Assembly (NCBI GenBank): GCA_030432775.1
Contig: JAUILO010000017.1
Coordinates: 1-23,147, forward strand
Source: Alphaproteobacteria bacterium
GTDB lineage: Bacteria; Pseudomonadota; Alphaproteobacteria; Micavibrionales; Micavibrionaceae
Direction: 5' to 3'
DNA length: 23,147 bases
The translations under genes and the position numbers were made by a program. How positions within the stretch are numbered: the first letter of the stretch is position 1; each line of letters opens with the position of its first letter. Positions 7,307 to 14,931 of this stretch are shown here, piece after piece. The notes beneath the pieces were generated by a model that searched no databases, was not told where the DNA came from, and was given only the letters and a program-made list of their open reading frames with translations.

Positions 7307-8329
7307 TTACTGGTCGTTCCATAGCCACGCCGCGCCGCGCACACCGGATGAATCGCCATGACGTGGCGGTACGATCGTGGTGTCGACTGTGTCGGAGAAC
7401 GCATATTTTGGCAGTACTTTCGGAAGTTCTGTATAAAGCGCGGATACATTGCTCATACCGCCTCCCAGAACAATCACATCCGGATCAAGGACATTGGTAA
7501 TAATAGACAGGCCGCGCGCAATACGATCAATATAACGGTTTAATGCCGCTGTTGCTTCTGTTTCGCCTTTTTTAGCCTGCGCGATAATGTCGTGTGTTGA
7601 TAAATCTTTACCTGTAAGGCGGTTGTAATCATTTTTAAACGCCGGACCGGATATCCATGTTTCCATACAGCCCTGACGGCCACAATAACATTTAGGGCCG
7701 GGGAATTCGTTCAGCTTTTCATTTGGCGCATAATATTCCATTCCACGTGCTGCTGCGTTTTCTTCGTATTGCTCTGTTGCAATCGGGTTATGAACAGGAA
7801 AATCATCGGCTTTATTTGGTTTTCTGCGGTAAACGCGCTGGTAGGGAAGTGGCATATGCCCCCATTCGCCGGTAATGCCGTTAATGCCGCTAATAGGCTT
7901 GCCGTCAATCACCACGCCGCCGCCACAGCCTGTGCCGATAATAACGCCGAATACAATTTTTTTGCCAATGCCTGCGCCATCCACTGCTTCGGATACTGCA
8001 AAACAATTGGCATCATTTTGCACGATGACATCTTTACCCATTGCTGCTTTAAGGTCTTGGTCAAAAGGCTGGCCATTAAGCCATACTGAATTCGAATTTT
8101 TAACAAGGCCGGTAACACCGGATACTGTGCCCGGAATACCAACACCGACAGTTCCTTTTTTGCCGATTGTCTCCTCGGCCATATGAACCATCTCGGCAAC
8201 ATTCTTGACCGTACCTTCATAATCATTATTCGGTGTTGGAACTCTGTGTCTGTATAGTTCTTTTCCGTTTTCGGCGTGCAAGCAAATAATCTCGGTTTTT
8301 GTTCCGCCAATATCAATTCCAATACGCAT
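7307..8329 (-). CDS. mak: ROK-family fructokinase (manno(fructo)kinase, Mak type)
   Basis: This cytoplasmic kinase phosphorylates fructose to fructose-6-phosphate; E. coli Mak also accepts mannose. The phosphate loop is GIDIGGTKTE at 4-13, the catalytic base D106 in QNDANC, and the ROK zinc site is GEWGH (154-158) with CYCGRQGCME (214-223). The sequence follows E. coli Mak closely from recall, including NSVWLNGQPFD and the C-terminal HGDSSGVRGAAWLW. It has 340 residues against about 302 there; most of the extra length lies between 165 and 212, just before the zinc cysteines. It is the last gene of the sugar cluster, 6 bases after the cupin stop, and would feed the ketose from the dehydrogenases into glycolysis. 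Glucokinase activity cannot be excluded. Confidence 0.88.
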   Translation of the reverse strand: MRIGIDIGGTKTEIICLHAENGKELYRHRVPTPNNDYEGTVKNVAEMVHMAEETIGKKGTVGVGIPGTVSGVTGLVKNSNSVWLNGQPFDQDLKAAMGKDVIVQNDANCFAVSEAVDGAGIGKKIVFGVIIGTGCGGGVVIDGKPISGINGITGEWGHMPLPYQRVYRRKPNKADDFPVHNPIATEQYEENAAARGMEYYAPNEKLNEFPGPKCYCGRQGCMETWISGPAFKNDYNRLTGKDLSTHDIIAQAKKGETEATAALNRYIDRIARGLSIITNVLDPDVIVLGGGMSNVSALYTELPKVLPKYAFSDTVDTTIVPPRHGDSSGVRGAAWLWNDQ

Positions 8330-8335
8330 GTCCTG

Positions 8336-8776
8336 TTACCTTTCAGATGTAAGTTCTTCGCAAAGCTGTATTGATTTTACAACCTTGTCGTCGTTAGATT
8401 TTTCAACCGGACGTCCATTCGGGTCCCAAAAACGGTGAATATCATCTTCGCTGCATTCACCCTTCTGAATTTCATGGACGACACAATCAGTGTCAGAAAA
8501 ATTGGCCATAGTATGAATATCTCCCAGGCCTATATCGATAATTTCGTCTTTTTGTAATGTCTTTAATTCGCCATTATGAATGACGCTTAGTGTCCCGCTC
8601 AGAACGGTCCATTTCTCGTAACGTTTATCATGGGATTGCACGGATAACATAGCACCAGGCTTGACTGTGATGTGTTTTTCACAGCACACGCAGATGTCAT
8701 TTTCATAGTCGACATGCGTCACTTCGTAACTACCCCAGTTTCTTTGATCGGAGTCTCCAGTTTTATAAGGCACCAT
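8336..8776 (-). CDS. Small cupin, mannose-6-phosphate isomerase type II-like
   Basis: This 146-residue single cupin resembles the C-terminal isomerase domain of ManC/AlgA-type proteins: NWGSYEVTHVDYEN, ITVKPGAMLSVQSHDKRYEKW, a LSGTLSV strand, GDIHTMAN and CSEDDIHRFWDPNGR. The likely metal ligands of the family, Q and H in QSH, E in YEKW and H in GDIH, are all present. The expected reaction would be mannose-6-P to fructose-6-P, which would link mannose (also a Mak substrate) to glycolysis, but stand-alone cupins of this kind are often uncharacterised. The start overlaps the upstream stop as TAATG, so translation is probably coupled to the epimerase, and mak follows after 6 bases. Confidence 0.75.
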   Translation of the reverse strand: MVPYKTGDSDQRNWGSYEVTHVDYENDICVCCEKHITVKPGAMLSVQSHDKRYEKWTVLSGTLSVIHNGELKTLQKDEIIDIGLGDIHTMANFSDTDCVVHEIQKGECSEDDIHRFWDPNGRPVEKSNDDKVVKSIQLCEELTSER

Positions 8777-9687
8777 TATTCTATATCCGTCGTTTTAAAG
8801 TCTAAAAAGACTGAGGCTGATAGCGTTTGACCACTATGGAGTTCTTTTAAACCGCTATCAATATAACCAAGACTGTTGTTGAATGCATCATTAATATTTG
8901 TAACAGGTTCAACACAAAAGAAATTTTCTCCCTCGGGGATAAAAATGACAACGTTTTTAAAAATCTCATCTGCGCTGATATTCATTTGTAATTGATATTC
9001 CGGCCAGTGAATTTTGCATTGTCGGTTCCATCCGGTAAAGCAATTATCCATTTTAAGATCTCGGACTTGGCGCGGGGTGTTAAGGTCTAATGATGGCGGG
9101 ACATCAATGATGGATTGCGGCTCCATATTATCATCATTCATCATGACTTTTTCACAGCCTGTATTAATGGTAACACCTGCTGTGCGTACAAAATAGGGGT
9201 GTATTCCCATGCCAAAGGGCAGGGGTGTATCGCCGGTATTGGTGATAGATAACTTGATCTCTATGCGGTCATCTTCGGATAATATCCATTGTTGCTGTGC
9301 GCTGAAAAGAAATGGATATGACGGGTCTGTTTGTTCGTGGTTAATTGTGATCTGCGTATCTGTTTGTTGTGATATAGAGGCGCGATTTTGCCATGCCCAG
9401 CCATGAATGGCATGGGGCTCGGGTTCCATATTTGGTGCCAGTTTATAATCTTGCCCGTTATAGGTGAACGAGCCCTTGGTAATACGGTTTGAAAATGGGA
9501 ATAGCGGAAAACAAGCCGAATCGCGCGCATCAAGCGTCGCTGAAAAATCATGCGTGACAGGTTTGAATATATCGAAACTCCGGCCATCTTTATTATAGGT
9601 CAATGATAGCGCGCAGCCGCCATCTTGCGGATACAAAGACAAGCGCAGGCGCTGTGTTTCAAGTGTAACAATGTTATGCGTTGTCAT
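8776..9687 (-). CDS. Aldose 1-epimerase (galactose mutarotase family)
   Basis: This 303-residue cytoplasmic protein interconverts alpha and beta anomers of an aldose. The family fold is a beta-sandwich; visible landmarks are FPFSNRI (64-70), the first His pair in PHAIHGWAW (H92, H95), the catalytic His in FGMGIHPYF (H163) and the catalytic Glu in FFCVEPVTNINDAFN (E260). No signal peptide is present. It lies between the alpha-glucosidase and the cupin, and probably equilibrates the alpha-glucose that a retaining GH13 enzyme releases. Its start region is duplicated: a second ATG 16 bases upstream opens only a four-codon peptide. The exact sugar is unknown. Confidence 0.87.
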   Translation of the reverse strand: MTTHNIVTLETQRLRLSLYPQDGGCALSLTYNKDGRSFDIFKPVTHDFSATLDARDSACFPLFPFSNRITKGSFTYNGQDYKLAPNMEPEPHAIHGWAWQNRASISQQTDTQITINHEQTDPSYPFLFSAQQQWILSEDDRIEIKLSITNTGDTPLPFGMGIHPYFVRTAGVTINTGCEKVMMNDDNMEPQSIIDVPPSLDLNTPRQVRDLKMDNCFTGWNRQCKIHWPEYQLQMNISADEIFKNVVIFIPEGENFFCVEPVTNINDAFNNSLGYIDSGLKELHSGQTLSASVFLDFKTTDIE

Positions 9688-9709
9688 CTTATCGAATTGT
9701 CATCTTATC
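9681..9709 (-). repeat. 16-bp tandem duplication over the epimerase start, creating a mini-ORF
   Basis: TTGTCATCTTATC occurs twice (9681-9693 and 9697-9709), so on the minus strand GATAAGATGACAA is repeated. The upstream copy opens ATG ACA ATT CGA TAA (Met-Thr-Ile-Arg-stop), which ends one base before the real epimerase ATG. The pair may couple or tune initiation; the ribosome site of either copy is poor. Confidence 0.6.
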
Positions 9710-9721
9710 AAGCCTGATAAA

Positions 9722-9750
9722 CAAGCGCCCAATTGTCGTCGGGGCGCTTG
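9722..9750. repeat. 9-bp inverted repeat between the alpha-glucosidase and epimerase genes
   Basis: CAAGCGCCC (9722-9730) pairs exactly with GGGCGCTTG (9742-9750) around an 11-base loop. On the minus strand it follows the alpha-glucosidase stop by about 50 bases and is trailed by TTTATCAGG, too short a T tract for a convincing terminator. It could be a partial terminator or an mRNA processing hairpin that sets different levels for the genes on either side. Confidence 0.5.
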
Positions 9751-9800
9751 CCGGTAGATAGATCCTTAAATTATCTTAAGTGCTTACTTTTAAAAGTTGC

Positions 9801-11429
9801 TTATTTGCGTGTAAAGAAAGCATACCCATATGGCTCGAACTTGATCTTGCCATTATTTACGAGCGCATTATGACTGATTTTCTCGATGAAAGAAAACTCT
9901 TCATATTCTTTTGGCACTTCCCAGCTTTCTTCATTTTCATTGGCATTGAAAATGCACAGAACCGCTTCGTCTTCATATGTACGAAGATATGCAGCGATAG
10001 TGTCCGGTGAATCAATCAGCTCAATGTCGCCAATACGCAGGGCATCACAGCTTTTTCGCCATTCAATAAACCGGCGATAATCGTTCAGAACAGATTTTTC
10101 GTTCTTTTCCTGTCTGTCAACGGCGTGGCTGACATGTTCATCATACACAGGTAGCCATGTTTTGCCCGTTGTTGTGGAAAAACCGGCATGCGGTGCGTGT
10201 GCAAGCCAAGGCATTGGTGTACGGCAACCATCGCGTCCGACATGTTCGGGGTATAGCATGATATCGTATGGATCAACCAGATCATCAAAGGCAACTTCGG
10301 CTTGCTTGAGGCCAAGTTCTTCACCTTGATACATACAGAATGATCCGCGCAATGACAGGCCAAGAGCCATAGCAAAGCGTGCGATGTTATCCGGATCGCC
10401 ATAATGCGAGTTGACGCGGCTTACAACGCGTTTGAAGTCATGATTGTTGGTTGACCAGCAAATCCAGCCATCATCAATAACATCTTCAACCGAAGCAATA
10501 GCGCCTGTAATGTCATTGCGTGACATCTCCGAGCCGACAAGGCCGAATGAATAGGCAAGATGGAAGCGCTTACCGGTTTGCACATATGATGCTGCGATTT
10601 TTTCTGAATCATCACCGCCCGCTTCGCCAAGCAAACAGCGATCAGGCCATTTGTTGACAAATTCGCGGATTTCTTGAATCCAGTCAAGGTTCTCCGGTAC
10701 ACACATACTATGCAGACGTCTTTGGCGTGCCATAGGGTTAGACGCCGGTACATCTGATGGTGGCGGGTCACCTTCTTTGCGTGGCGGGTTGTCTCTGAAT
10801 TGCTTGTCGTAAAGATGCGCATGGCTGGCATCAAGACGGAAGCCGTCAACGCCAAGGTCAAGCCAGTATGATGTGATCTTTTTGATCTCCTCGCGCACTT
10901 CATCGCACCAGATATTCAGCGATGGTTGTTCTTTCAAGAAGTGATGCAGGTAGTATTGCTCGCGGCGTGCATCCCACGTCCAGGCAGGGCCGCCAAAATA
11001 TGAAAGCCAATTATTCGGCGGTGTGCCGTCTGCTTTGGGATCTTGCCACACATACCAGTCAGCTTTGCTGTTATCCAGACTCATGCGGCTTTCTTTAAAC
11101 CATCTATGTTGGTCGGATGTATGCCCCCAGACCTGATCGATCAAAACCTTCAGGCCAAGATTTTTGGCATGTTTCACAAGTTCCTGAAAATCTTCGATGC
11201 TACCAAACATCGGGTCGACTTGATAATAATCGGAAACGTCATAACCGAAATCTTTCATCGGTGACATAAAGAATGGTGATATCCATATCGCATCAACGCC
11301 AAGTGAGGCGACATGTTCCAGTTTGGAAATAATGCCTCCTAAATCACCAATACCATCAGCATTAGTATCGCAAAAACTTCTTGGATAAATTTGATAAATA
11401 ACGCATCCGCGCCACCATTCATTTGCCAT
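9801..11429 (-). CDS. GH13 alpha-glucosidase (GH13_23-like), cytoplasmic
   Basis: This 542-residue retaining alpha-glucoside hydrolase has the GH13 barrel from its first residues (WWRGCVIYQIYPRSF). Region I is DQVWGHTSDQH. The nucleophile is D200 in DGFRLD, the acid/base E269 in LLGEAGG, and the stabiliser D331 in NNHDFKR. These lie within two residues of the catalytic triad I recall for Halomonas HaG (202/271/333), and the QGEELGL and GRDGCRTPMPW segments also match that enzyme. There is no signal peptide, so the substrate must be imported. Just after the nucleophile the usual TVNFYF is replaced by ASHAHL, a +1-subsite loop, so the aglycone preference may differ. The start has an AGAGGA ribosome site. 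It is separated from the dehydrogenase upstream by 161 bases holding a possible promoter and hairpin. Confidence 0.92.
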   Translation of the reverse strand: MANEWWRGCVIYQIYPRSFCDTNADGIGDLGGIISKLEHVASLGVDAIWISPFFMSPMKDFGYDVSDYYQVDPMFGSIEDFQELVKHAKNLGLKVLIDQVWGHTSDQHRWFKESRMSLDNSKADWYVWQDPKADGTPPNNWLSYFGGPAWTWDARREQYYLHHFLKEQPSLNIWCDEVREEIKKITSYWLDLGVDGFRLDASHAHLYDKQFRDNPPRKEGDPPPSDVPASNPMARQRRLHSMCVPENLDWIQEIREFVNKWPDRCLLGEAGGDDSEKIAASYVQTGKRFHLAYSFGLVGSEMSRNDITGAIASVEDVIDDGWICWSTNNHDFKRVVSRVNSHYGDPDNIARFAMALGLSLRGSFCMYQGEELGLKQAEVAFDDLVDPYDIMLYPEHVGRDGCRTPMPWLAHAPHAGFSTTTGKTWLPVYDEHVSHAVDRQEKNEKSVLNDYRRFIEWRKSCDALRIGDIELIDSPDTIAAYLRTYEDEAVLCIFNANENEESWEVPKEYEEFSFIEKISHNALVNNGKIKFEPYGYAFFTRK

Positions 11430-11509
11430 ATTTTCACATCCTCTTTGTTAGTGTTAAAATGGAATATATTCGAACTTACTGATATGTCTAGAAGCTTTTA
11501 CGTTGCTAT

Positions 11510-11538
11510 GCAAAACCTACAGCTGATAAAGGTTTTGC
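11510..11538 (-). repeat. 9-bp inverted repeat in the alpha-glucosidase leader
   Basis: GCAAAACCT (11510-11518) and AGGTTTTGC (11530-11538) are exact complements with an 11-base loop. If transcription starts from the candidate promoter at 11554-11582, this stem-loop lies at the very 5' end of the alpha-glucosidase mRNA. Without a T tract it is more likely a stabiliser, attenuator element or protein site than a terminator. Confidence 0.5.
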
Positions 11539-11553
11539 TTAGACGTCTTGTCT

Positions 11554-11582
11554 ATTATAACAATACAAGTATTGCAAAAAAA
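11554..11582 (-). promoter_or_regulatory. Candidate internal promoter with an operator-like palindrome
   Basis: On the minus strand a perfect TATAAT (11554-11559) is preceded two bases away by CAATAC-TT-GTATTG (11561-11574), a 14-base palindrome with a two-base centre. The -35 position is only a T run. A weak -35 with a palindrome in the spacer would suit a regulated promoter for the alpha-glucosidase and genes below it. Part of the word, AATACAAG on the plus strand, recurs in the promoter region of the first gene of the cluster (14809-14816). Confidence 0.4.
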
Positions 11583-11590
11583 GATGAAGT

Positions 11591-13099
11591 TTAGGCGGAT
11601 AAGTAAATGCTAAGAGCCTCTCTTGTGCCTTCTTCGCCTATCAGGGTCATTGCCTTGCTGACTTCCTGAACAAAAGGTGCTTTTGTGGAAAGATCATCAA
11701 AAACGCTTTTCATGCTTAAGAGATGAAGAGGTGAGTTTTCTTCCAGTCTTGCTTTGTTCTGAAGCTCGGAGGCTAGTGGATCTTTGATCGTAATAGCTTC
11801 CAGATTTTCATCAACGCCAGTCAGATATTTGAACCATGCCGCAAACGCAAACGCCATCCATTTCACAGAGCCGCCATTTTGTAGTTGGTGCTTGATACAA
11901 GGGATAATCGCATTTGGAATTTTTTGAGATCCATCTTCGGCCAGTCTTTGAACCTGGTCACGAATGCCAGGGTTGGCAAAGCGCGTAATCAATGTGTCTT
12001 TATAGTTATCAAGATCAATGCCCGGTACGCTCGGGATCGCGGCCGTAACGTCTTCATCCATGTATTTACGGACAAAGCTGCTGATCAATGGATCGTTCAT
12101 AGCAAGATCTACATCGCGGTAACCCATGAGGTATGACACATACGATAGAGCCGAGTGCGAGCCGTTAAGCAAACGTACTTTCATTTTCTCGTATGGCTCA
12201 ACATCGCTGACCATTTGTACGCCGACATTTTCAAGCTCGGGGCGGCCATTGCAAAAATCATCTTCTAAAACCCATTGCTTGTAATCTTCACAGATCACAG
12301 GCCATTTATCATCGATTTTGAAATTATCGTGTAATCTGGTGATTACGCTGTCTGTTGTGATCGGGGTAATGCGGTCAACCATTGCATTGGGGAAGGATAC
12401 GTTATCCTCGGTCCATTTCTGTAAATCCTTATCCACCAGACTCATGAAACTGGTCAGGATTTTCTTGGTCAGATGTCCGTTTCCAGGCAAATTATCACAA
12501 GACATAACGGTAAAAGCGGGCATGCCTGCATTTTTTCTGTCCATCAGGGCTTTTGTCGCGTAACCAAGGGCCGTTTTGGGCGCGTTCAGGTTCTGAACAT
12601 CATGCTGGATCATCTGGTTGTTTTCATCCAGATCACCGTTCTCATTATAGCAATAGCCCTTTTCTGTAATAGTCAGAGACAGGATTTTAATATTCGGGCT
12701 TAATAGCTCGTTAAAAACCGCTTGTGTTTGAGTTGGCGCATGGATGATATCTTTCATTGAACCGGCCACGCGGGCTGTATCATGCTCGGCAGTTCTTTCA
12801 AGAACGGTGTAAAGTGTGTCTTGTTCTTTTAGGGCGGCGCAATGTTTATCATCTTGCGGCATGAGACCAATGCCTGTGATCATCCAGTCATCGGGCTGTA
12901 GCGATAGTAACTCATCAATATAGACTGCCTGATGGGCACGGTGAAAACCGCCAACACTCATATGGACGATACCTGAAAGCAATTCATTGCGGTCATAATG
13001 AGGCACTTCGACACGCTGGCCGAGTGCTGCGAGATTTTCCGTTTTTACCTGAAGAGTAGTTGCGGGGTCCTGATGCATAGGAGCCGAGCTTGAGTTCAT
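11591..13099 (-). CDS. Mannitol dehydrogenase-family protein, paralogue 2
   Basis: This 502-residue member of the polyol-specific long-chain dehydrogenase family performs NAD(P)-linked oxidation of a polyol such as mannitol to its ketose, or the reverse reduction (the family also includes fructuronate and tagaturonate reductases). The N-terminal Rossmann segment reads GIVHMSVGGFHRAHQ, where the first glycine of the usual HxGxGxF is Ser48. CDNLPGNG (201-208) and VDRITPITTD (241-250) follow. The catalytic set K307, N312 and H315 in KVRLLNGSH matches the K-x4-N-x2-H spacing of Pseudomonas mannitol 2-dehydrogenase. The start overlaps the stop of paralogue 1 by four bases (ATGA), with an AGGAC ribosome site inside it, so the two are translated together. 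Substrate cannot be read from sequence. Confidence 0.87.
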   Translation of the reverse strand: MNSSSAPMHQDPATTLQVKTENLAALGQRVEVPHYDRNELLSGIVHMSVGGFHRAHQAVYIDELLSLQPDDWMITGIGLMPQDDKHCAALKEQDTLYTVLERTAEHDTARVAGSMKDIIHAPTQTQAVFNELLSPNIKILSLTITEKGYCYNENGDLDENNQMIQHDVQNLNAPKTALGYATKALMDRKNAGMPAFTVMSCDNLPGNGHLTKKILTSFMSLVDKDLQKWTEDNVSFPNAMVDRITPITTDSVITRLHDNFKIDDKWPVICEDYKQWVLEDDFCNGRPELENVGVQMVSDVEPYEKMKVRLLNGSHSALSYVSYLMGYRDVDLAMNDPLISSFVRKYMDEDVTAAIPSVPGIDLDNYKDTLITRFANPGIRDQVQRLAEDGSQKIPNAIIPCIKHQLQNGGSVKWMAFAFAAWFKYLTGVDENLEAITIKDPLASELQNKARLEENSPLHLLSMKSVFDDLSTKAPFVQEVSKAMTLIGEEGTREALSIYLSA

Positions 13100-14733
13100 G
13101 GTTTAAAGTCCTGCTTCAATGTGGGTCTAATATTAGCCCCGGCATCTTGAGAAGCAGCAGGGCCCATCTCTCTTTTAACAGCAATATCTTTGTTAAAATC
13201 AGATAGTGCCTGCATCATGCCTTCGGTGGAAATTGATTGCAAGTGCTTTTGAACAGTCTCGGCAAAGGCTCTGTTCGCAGGCAGGTCGCCGCCGAATATT
13301 TCTTTGACGGATAATAGCGGAAAAGCGCTGCCTTGCGAGCTTCTGGCAATGTCCTGAAGCCCCAGTCTGACTGCATCTATATCATTAATATCAAACTCAG
13401 CCTGATCGCTATCATAGCCTGTTACATAGCGCATCCACGCAGCCACACCAAAGGCGAGGTGGTCATATTCACCGCCTTTTGCGATAGCTTCTTTAATCGG
13501 TCGCAGTAATCTTGTCGGTGCTTTTTGTGATCCGTTACGGGCAAGGCGTGTCAGCTCATCACCCATATGCGGGTTTTCCATGCGTGCAATCAGGTCAGGT
13601 TTATAAGAATTTCGATAGAAGTGCTTGGAGGCCTCTTCCGGTGTCTTGCTATCGTCTTTGTCATGTGAGGGCAGCACAGGAAGTGTTTCAATTTGCTCAT
13701 CCATAAATCCTTCAATGAAAGTTTTGATTTCCGGATCATTCATGGCTTCATCGGCAAGTTCATAGCCGGAAAGATAACCAATTGTGCCAAGCGCCATATG
13801 AGAGCCGTTCAGCATTCTGATTTTCATCAGCTCGAATGCCTCGACATGTTTAACAACATCACAGCCAACACTGGCAAGGTCAGGCATGTCATTGCAGCTT
13901 TTATCTTCGATAACCCATTGGTGGAAAGTTTCGGTGAAAACAGGCCAGTTATCTTTGACGCCGTGATTGATTGAATCTTCAAGGCTTTGATCTTTTGTTT
14001 TTGGTGTAATGCGATCAACCATGGTGTTGGGGAATTCTACATTGTCATGAATCCATTCGCGCAGCTCAGGTGATTTCAGGTTTGCGTAGGCTTCGACAAC
14101 GGCGCGTAAAACATTGCCGTTACCTGGGTTGTTATCACATGACATCACAGTAAAAGGCGCAGTGCCTTCATTCATTCTTTTTTCAAGTGCTGCGACGATA
14201 TATCCGACGGTTGAGGTCGGATCTGATGCTTCGTCAAGACAAGCCTTAATATCAGGGTGGTTAAAATCAAGTGTGGCATTATTGGCGTCATAGTAGTAGC
14301 CGTTTTGTGTGACGGTCATTGTCACTAGCTTTACATCCGGATCTGCCATTTTGTTGATAACCGCTTGTGGGTCTTCATAGGCAACCAGAATATCTGTTAA
14401 ACAGCCGATAACACGGGCGTTTTCGCCATTGCCATCACGTTCGAACACAGAATAGAGATTGTCCTGTTCTTTGAGTTTGTCACGAAGTTCTGGTGAGCGT
14501 AGGCTGACCGCGCAAATGCCCCAACGCAAATCGCCTTTGTTTAGAATATCTTCGATATATGTGGCTTGGTGTGCTTTAAAGAAGTTACCCGGGCCAATAT
14601 GTACAATTCCGGTTTTTAGTTGAGATCGGTCATATTTGGGTCTATCAATACTCTCGGGCAGGCTATCAAGAGTTGCGTCGGAAATGTTTGCTTCCGTGTC
14701 GTTATTTGCTTGTTGTTCATTAGTCTGAGACAT
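13096..14733 (-). CDS. Mannitol dehydrogenase-family protein, paralogue 1
   Basis: This 545-residue protein is the first gene of the sugar cluster and a clear paralogue of its neighbour. It has GIVHIGPGNFFKAHQ (usual Arg of FHRAHQ is Lys), CDNNPGNG at 200-207, VDRITPKTKD and the catalytic K304, N309 and H312 in KIRMLNGSH. Where paralogue 2 has TEKGY this one has TQNGY. It is longer because of a polar N-terminal leader of about 30 residues and a charged insert of about 19 residues near 355-373 (SHDKDDSKTPEEASK). An in-frame ATG exists at 14772, but the ATG at 14733 has a good AAGAGG ribosome site at the right distance, so I use it. It may oxidise a second polyol or be a reductase partner; the family call is firm, the substrate is not. 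Confidence 0.87.
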   Translation of the reverse strand: MSQTNEQQANNDTEANISDATLDSLPESIDRPKYDRSQLKTGIVHIGPGNFFKAHQATYIEDILNKGDLRWGICAVSLRSPELRDKLKEQDNLYSVFERDGNGENARVIGCLTDILVAYEDPQAVINKMADPDVKLVTMTVTQNGYYYDANNATLDFNHPDIKACLDEASDPTSTVGYIVAALEKRMNEGTAPFTVMSCDNNPGNGNVLRAVVEAYANLKSPELREWIHDNVEFPNTMVDRITPKTKDQSLEDSINHGVKDNWPVFTETFHQWVIEDKSCNDMPDLASVGCDVVKHVEAFELMKIRMLNGSHMALGTIGYLSGYELADEAMNDPEIKTFIEGFMDEQIETLPVLPSHDKDDSKTPEEASKHFYRNSYKPDLIARMENPHMGDELTRLARNGSQKAPTRLLRPIKEAIAKGGEYDHLAFGVAAWMRYVTGYDSDQAEFDINDIDAVRLGLQDIARSSQGSAFPLLSVKEIFGGDLPANRAFAETVQKHLQSISTEGMMQALSDFNKDIAVKREMGPAASQDAGANIRPTLKQDFKP

Positions 14734-14790
14734 TACCAACCTCTTATCACCTGTACTATTATCTATGTACATTATTATGAATATGTTGAA

Positions 14791-14820
14791 TTTATATTAA
14801 AGAATGCGAATACAAGACAA
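14791..14820 (-). promoter_or_regulatory. Candidate promoter of the sugar cluster
   Basis: On the minus strand TTGTCT (14815-14820) and TATAAA (14791-14796) are separated by 18 bases, a plausible housekeeping promoter, giving a leader of about 50 bases before the ATG at 14733. The word AATACAAG (plus strand, 14809-14816) overlaps the -35 box and also occurs in the internal candidate promoter at 11554-11582. Confidence 0.45.
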
Positions 14821-14901
14821 GAAAATGATGTGCTGCATTGCATAACAAGGTAAGAAATTCTCAAGTAATTCTTGTTAATAATAGTGTGTATCTATCGGAT
14901 A

Positions 14902-14907
14902 TATAAT
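14902..14907 (+). promoter_or_regulatory. Candidate -10 box of sixA
   Basis: A perfect TATAAT within ATATATAATGTG lies 25 bases before the sixA ATG. No good -35 hexamer is visible at 16-18 bases. The leader would be short. Confidence 0.35.
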
Positions 14908-14931
14908 GTGATTTCGTAAAAAGGGCTGAAA

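Noticed and set aside
14734..14772. Upstream ATG of the first dehydrogenase gene
   Set aside because: The ATG at 14733 has a well-placed AAGAGG ribosome site; the upstream one has none.
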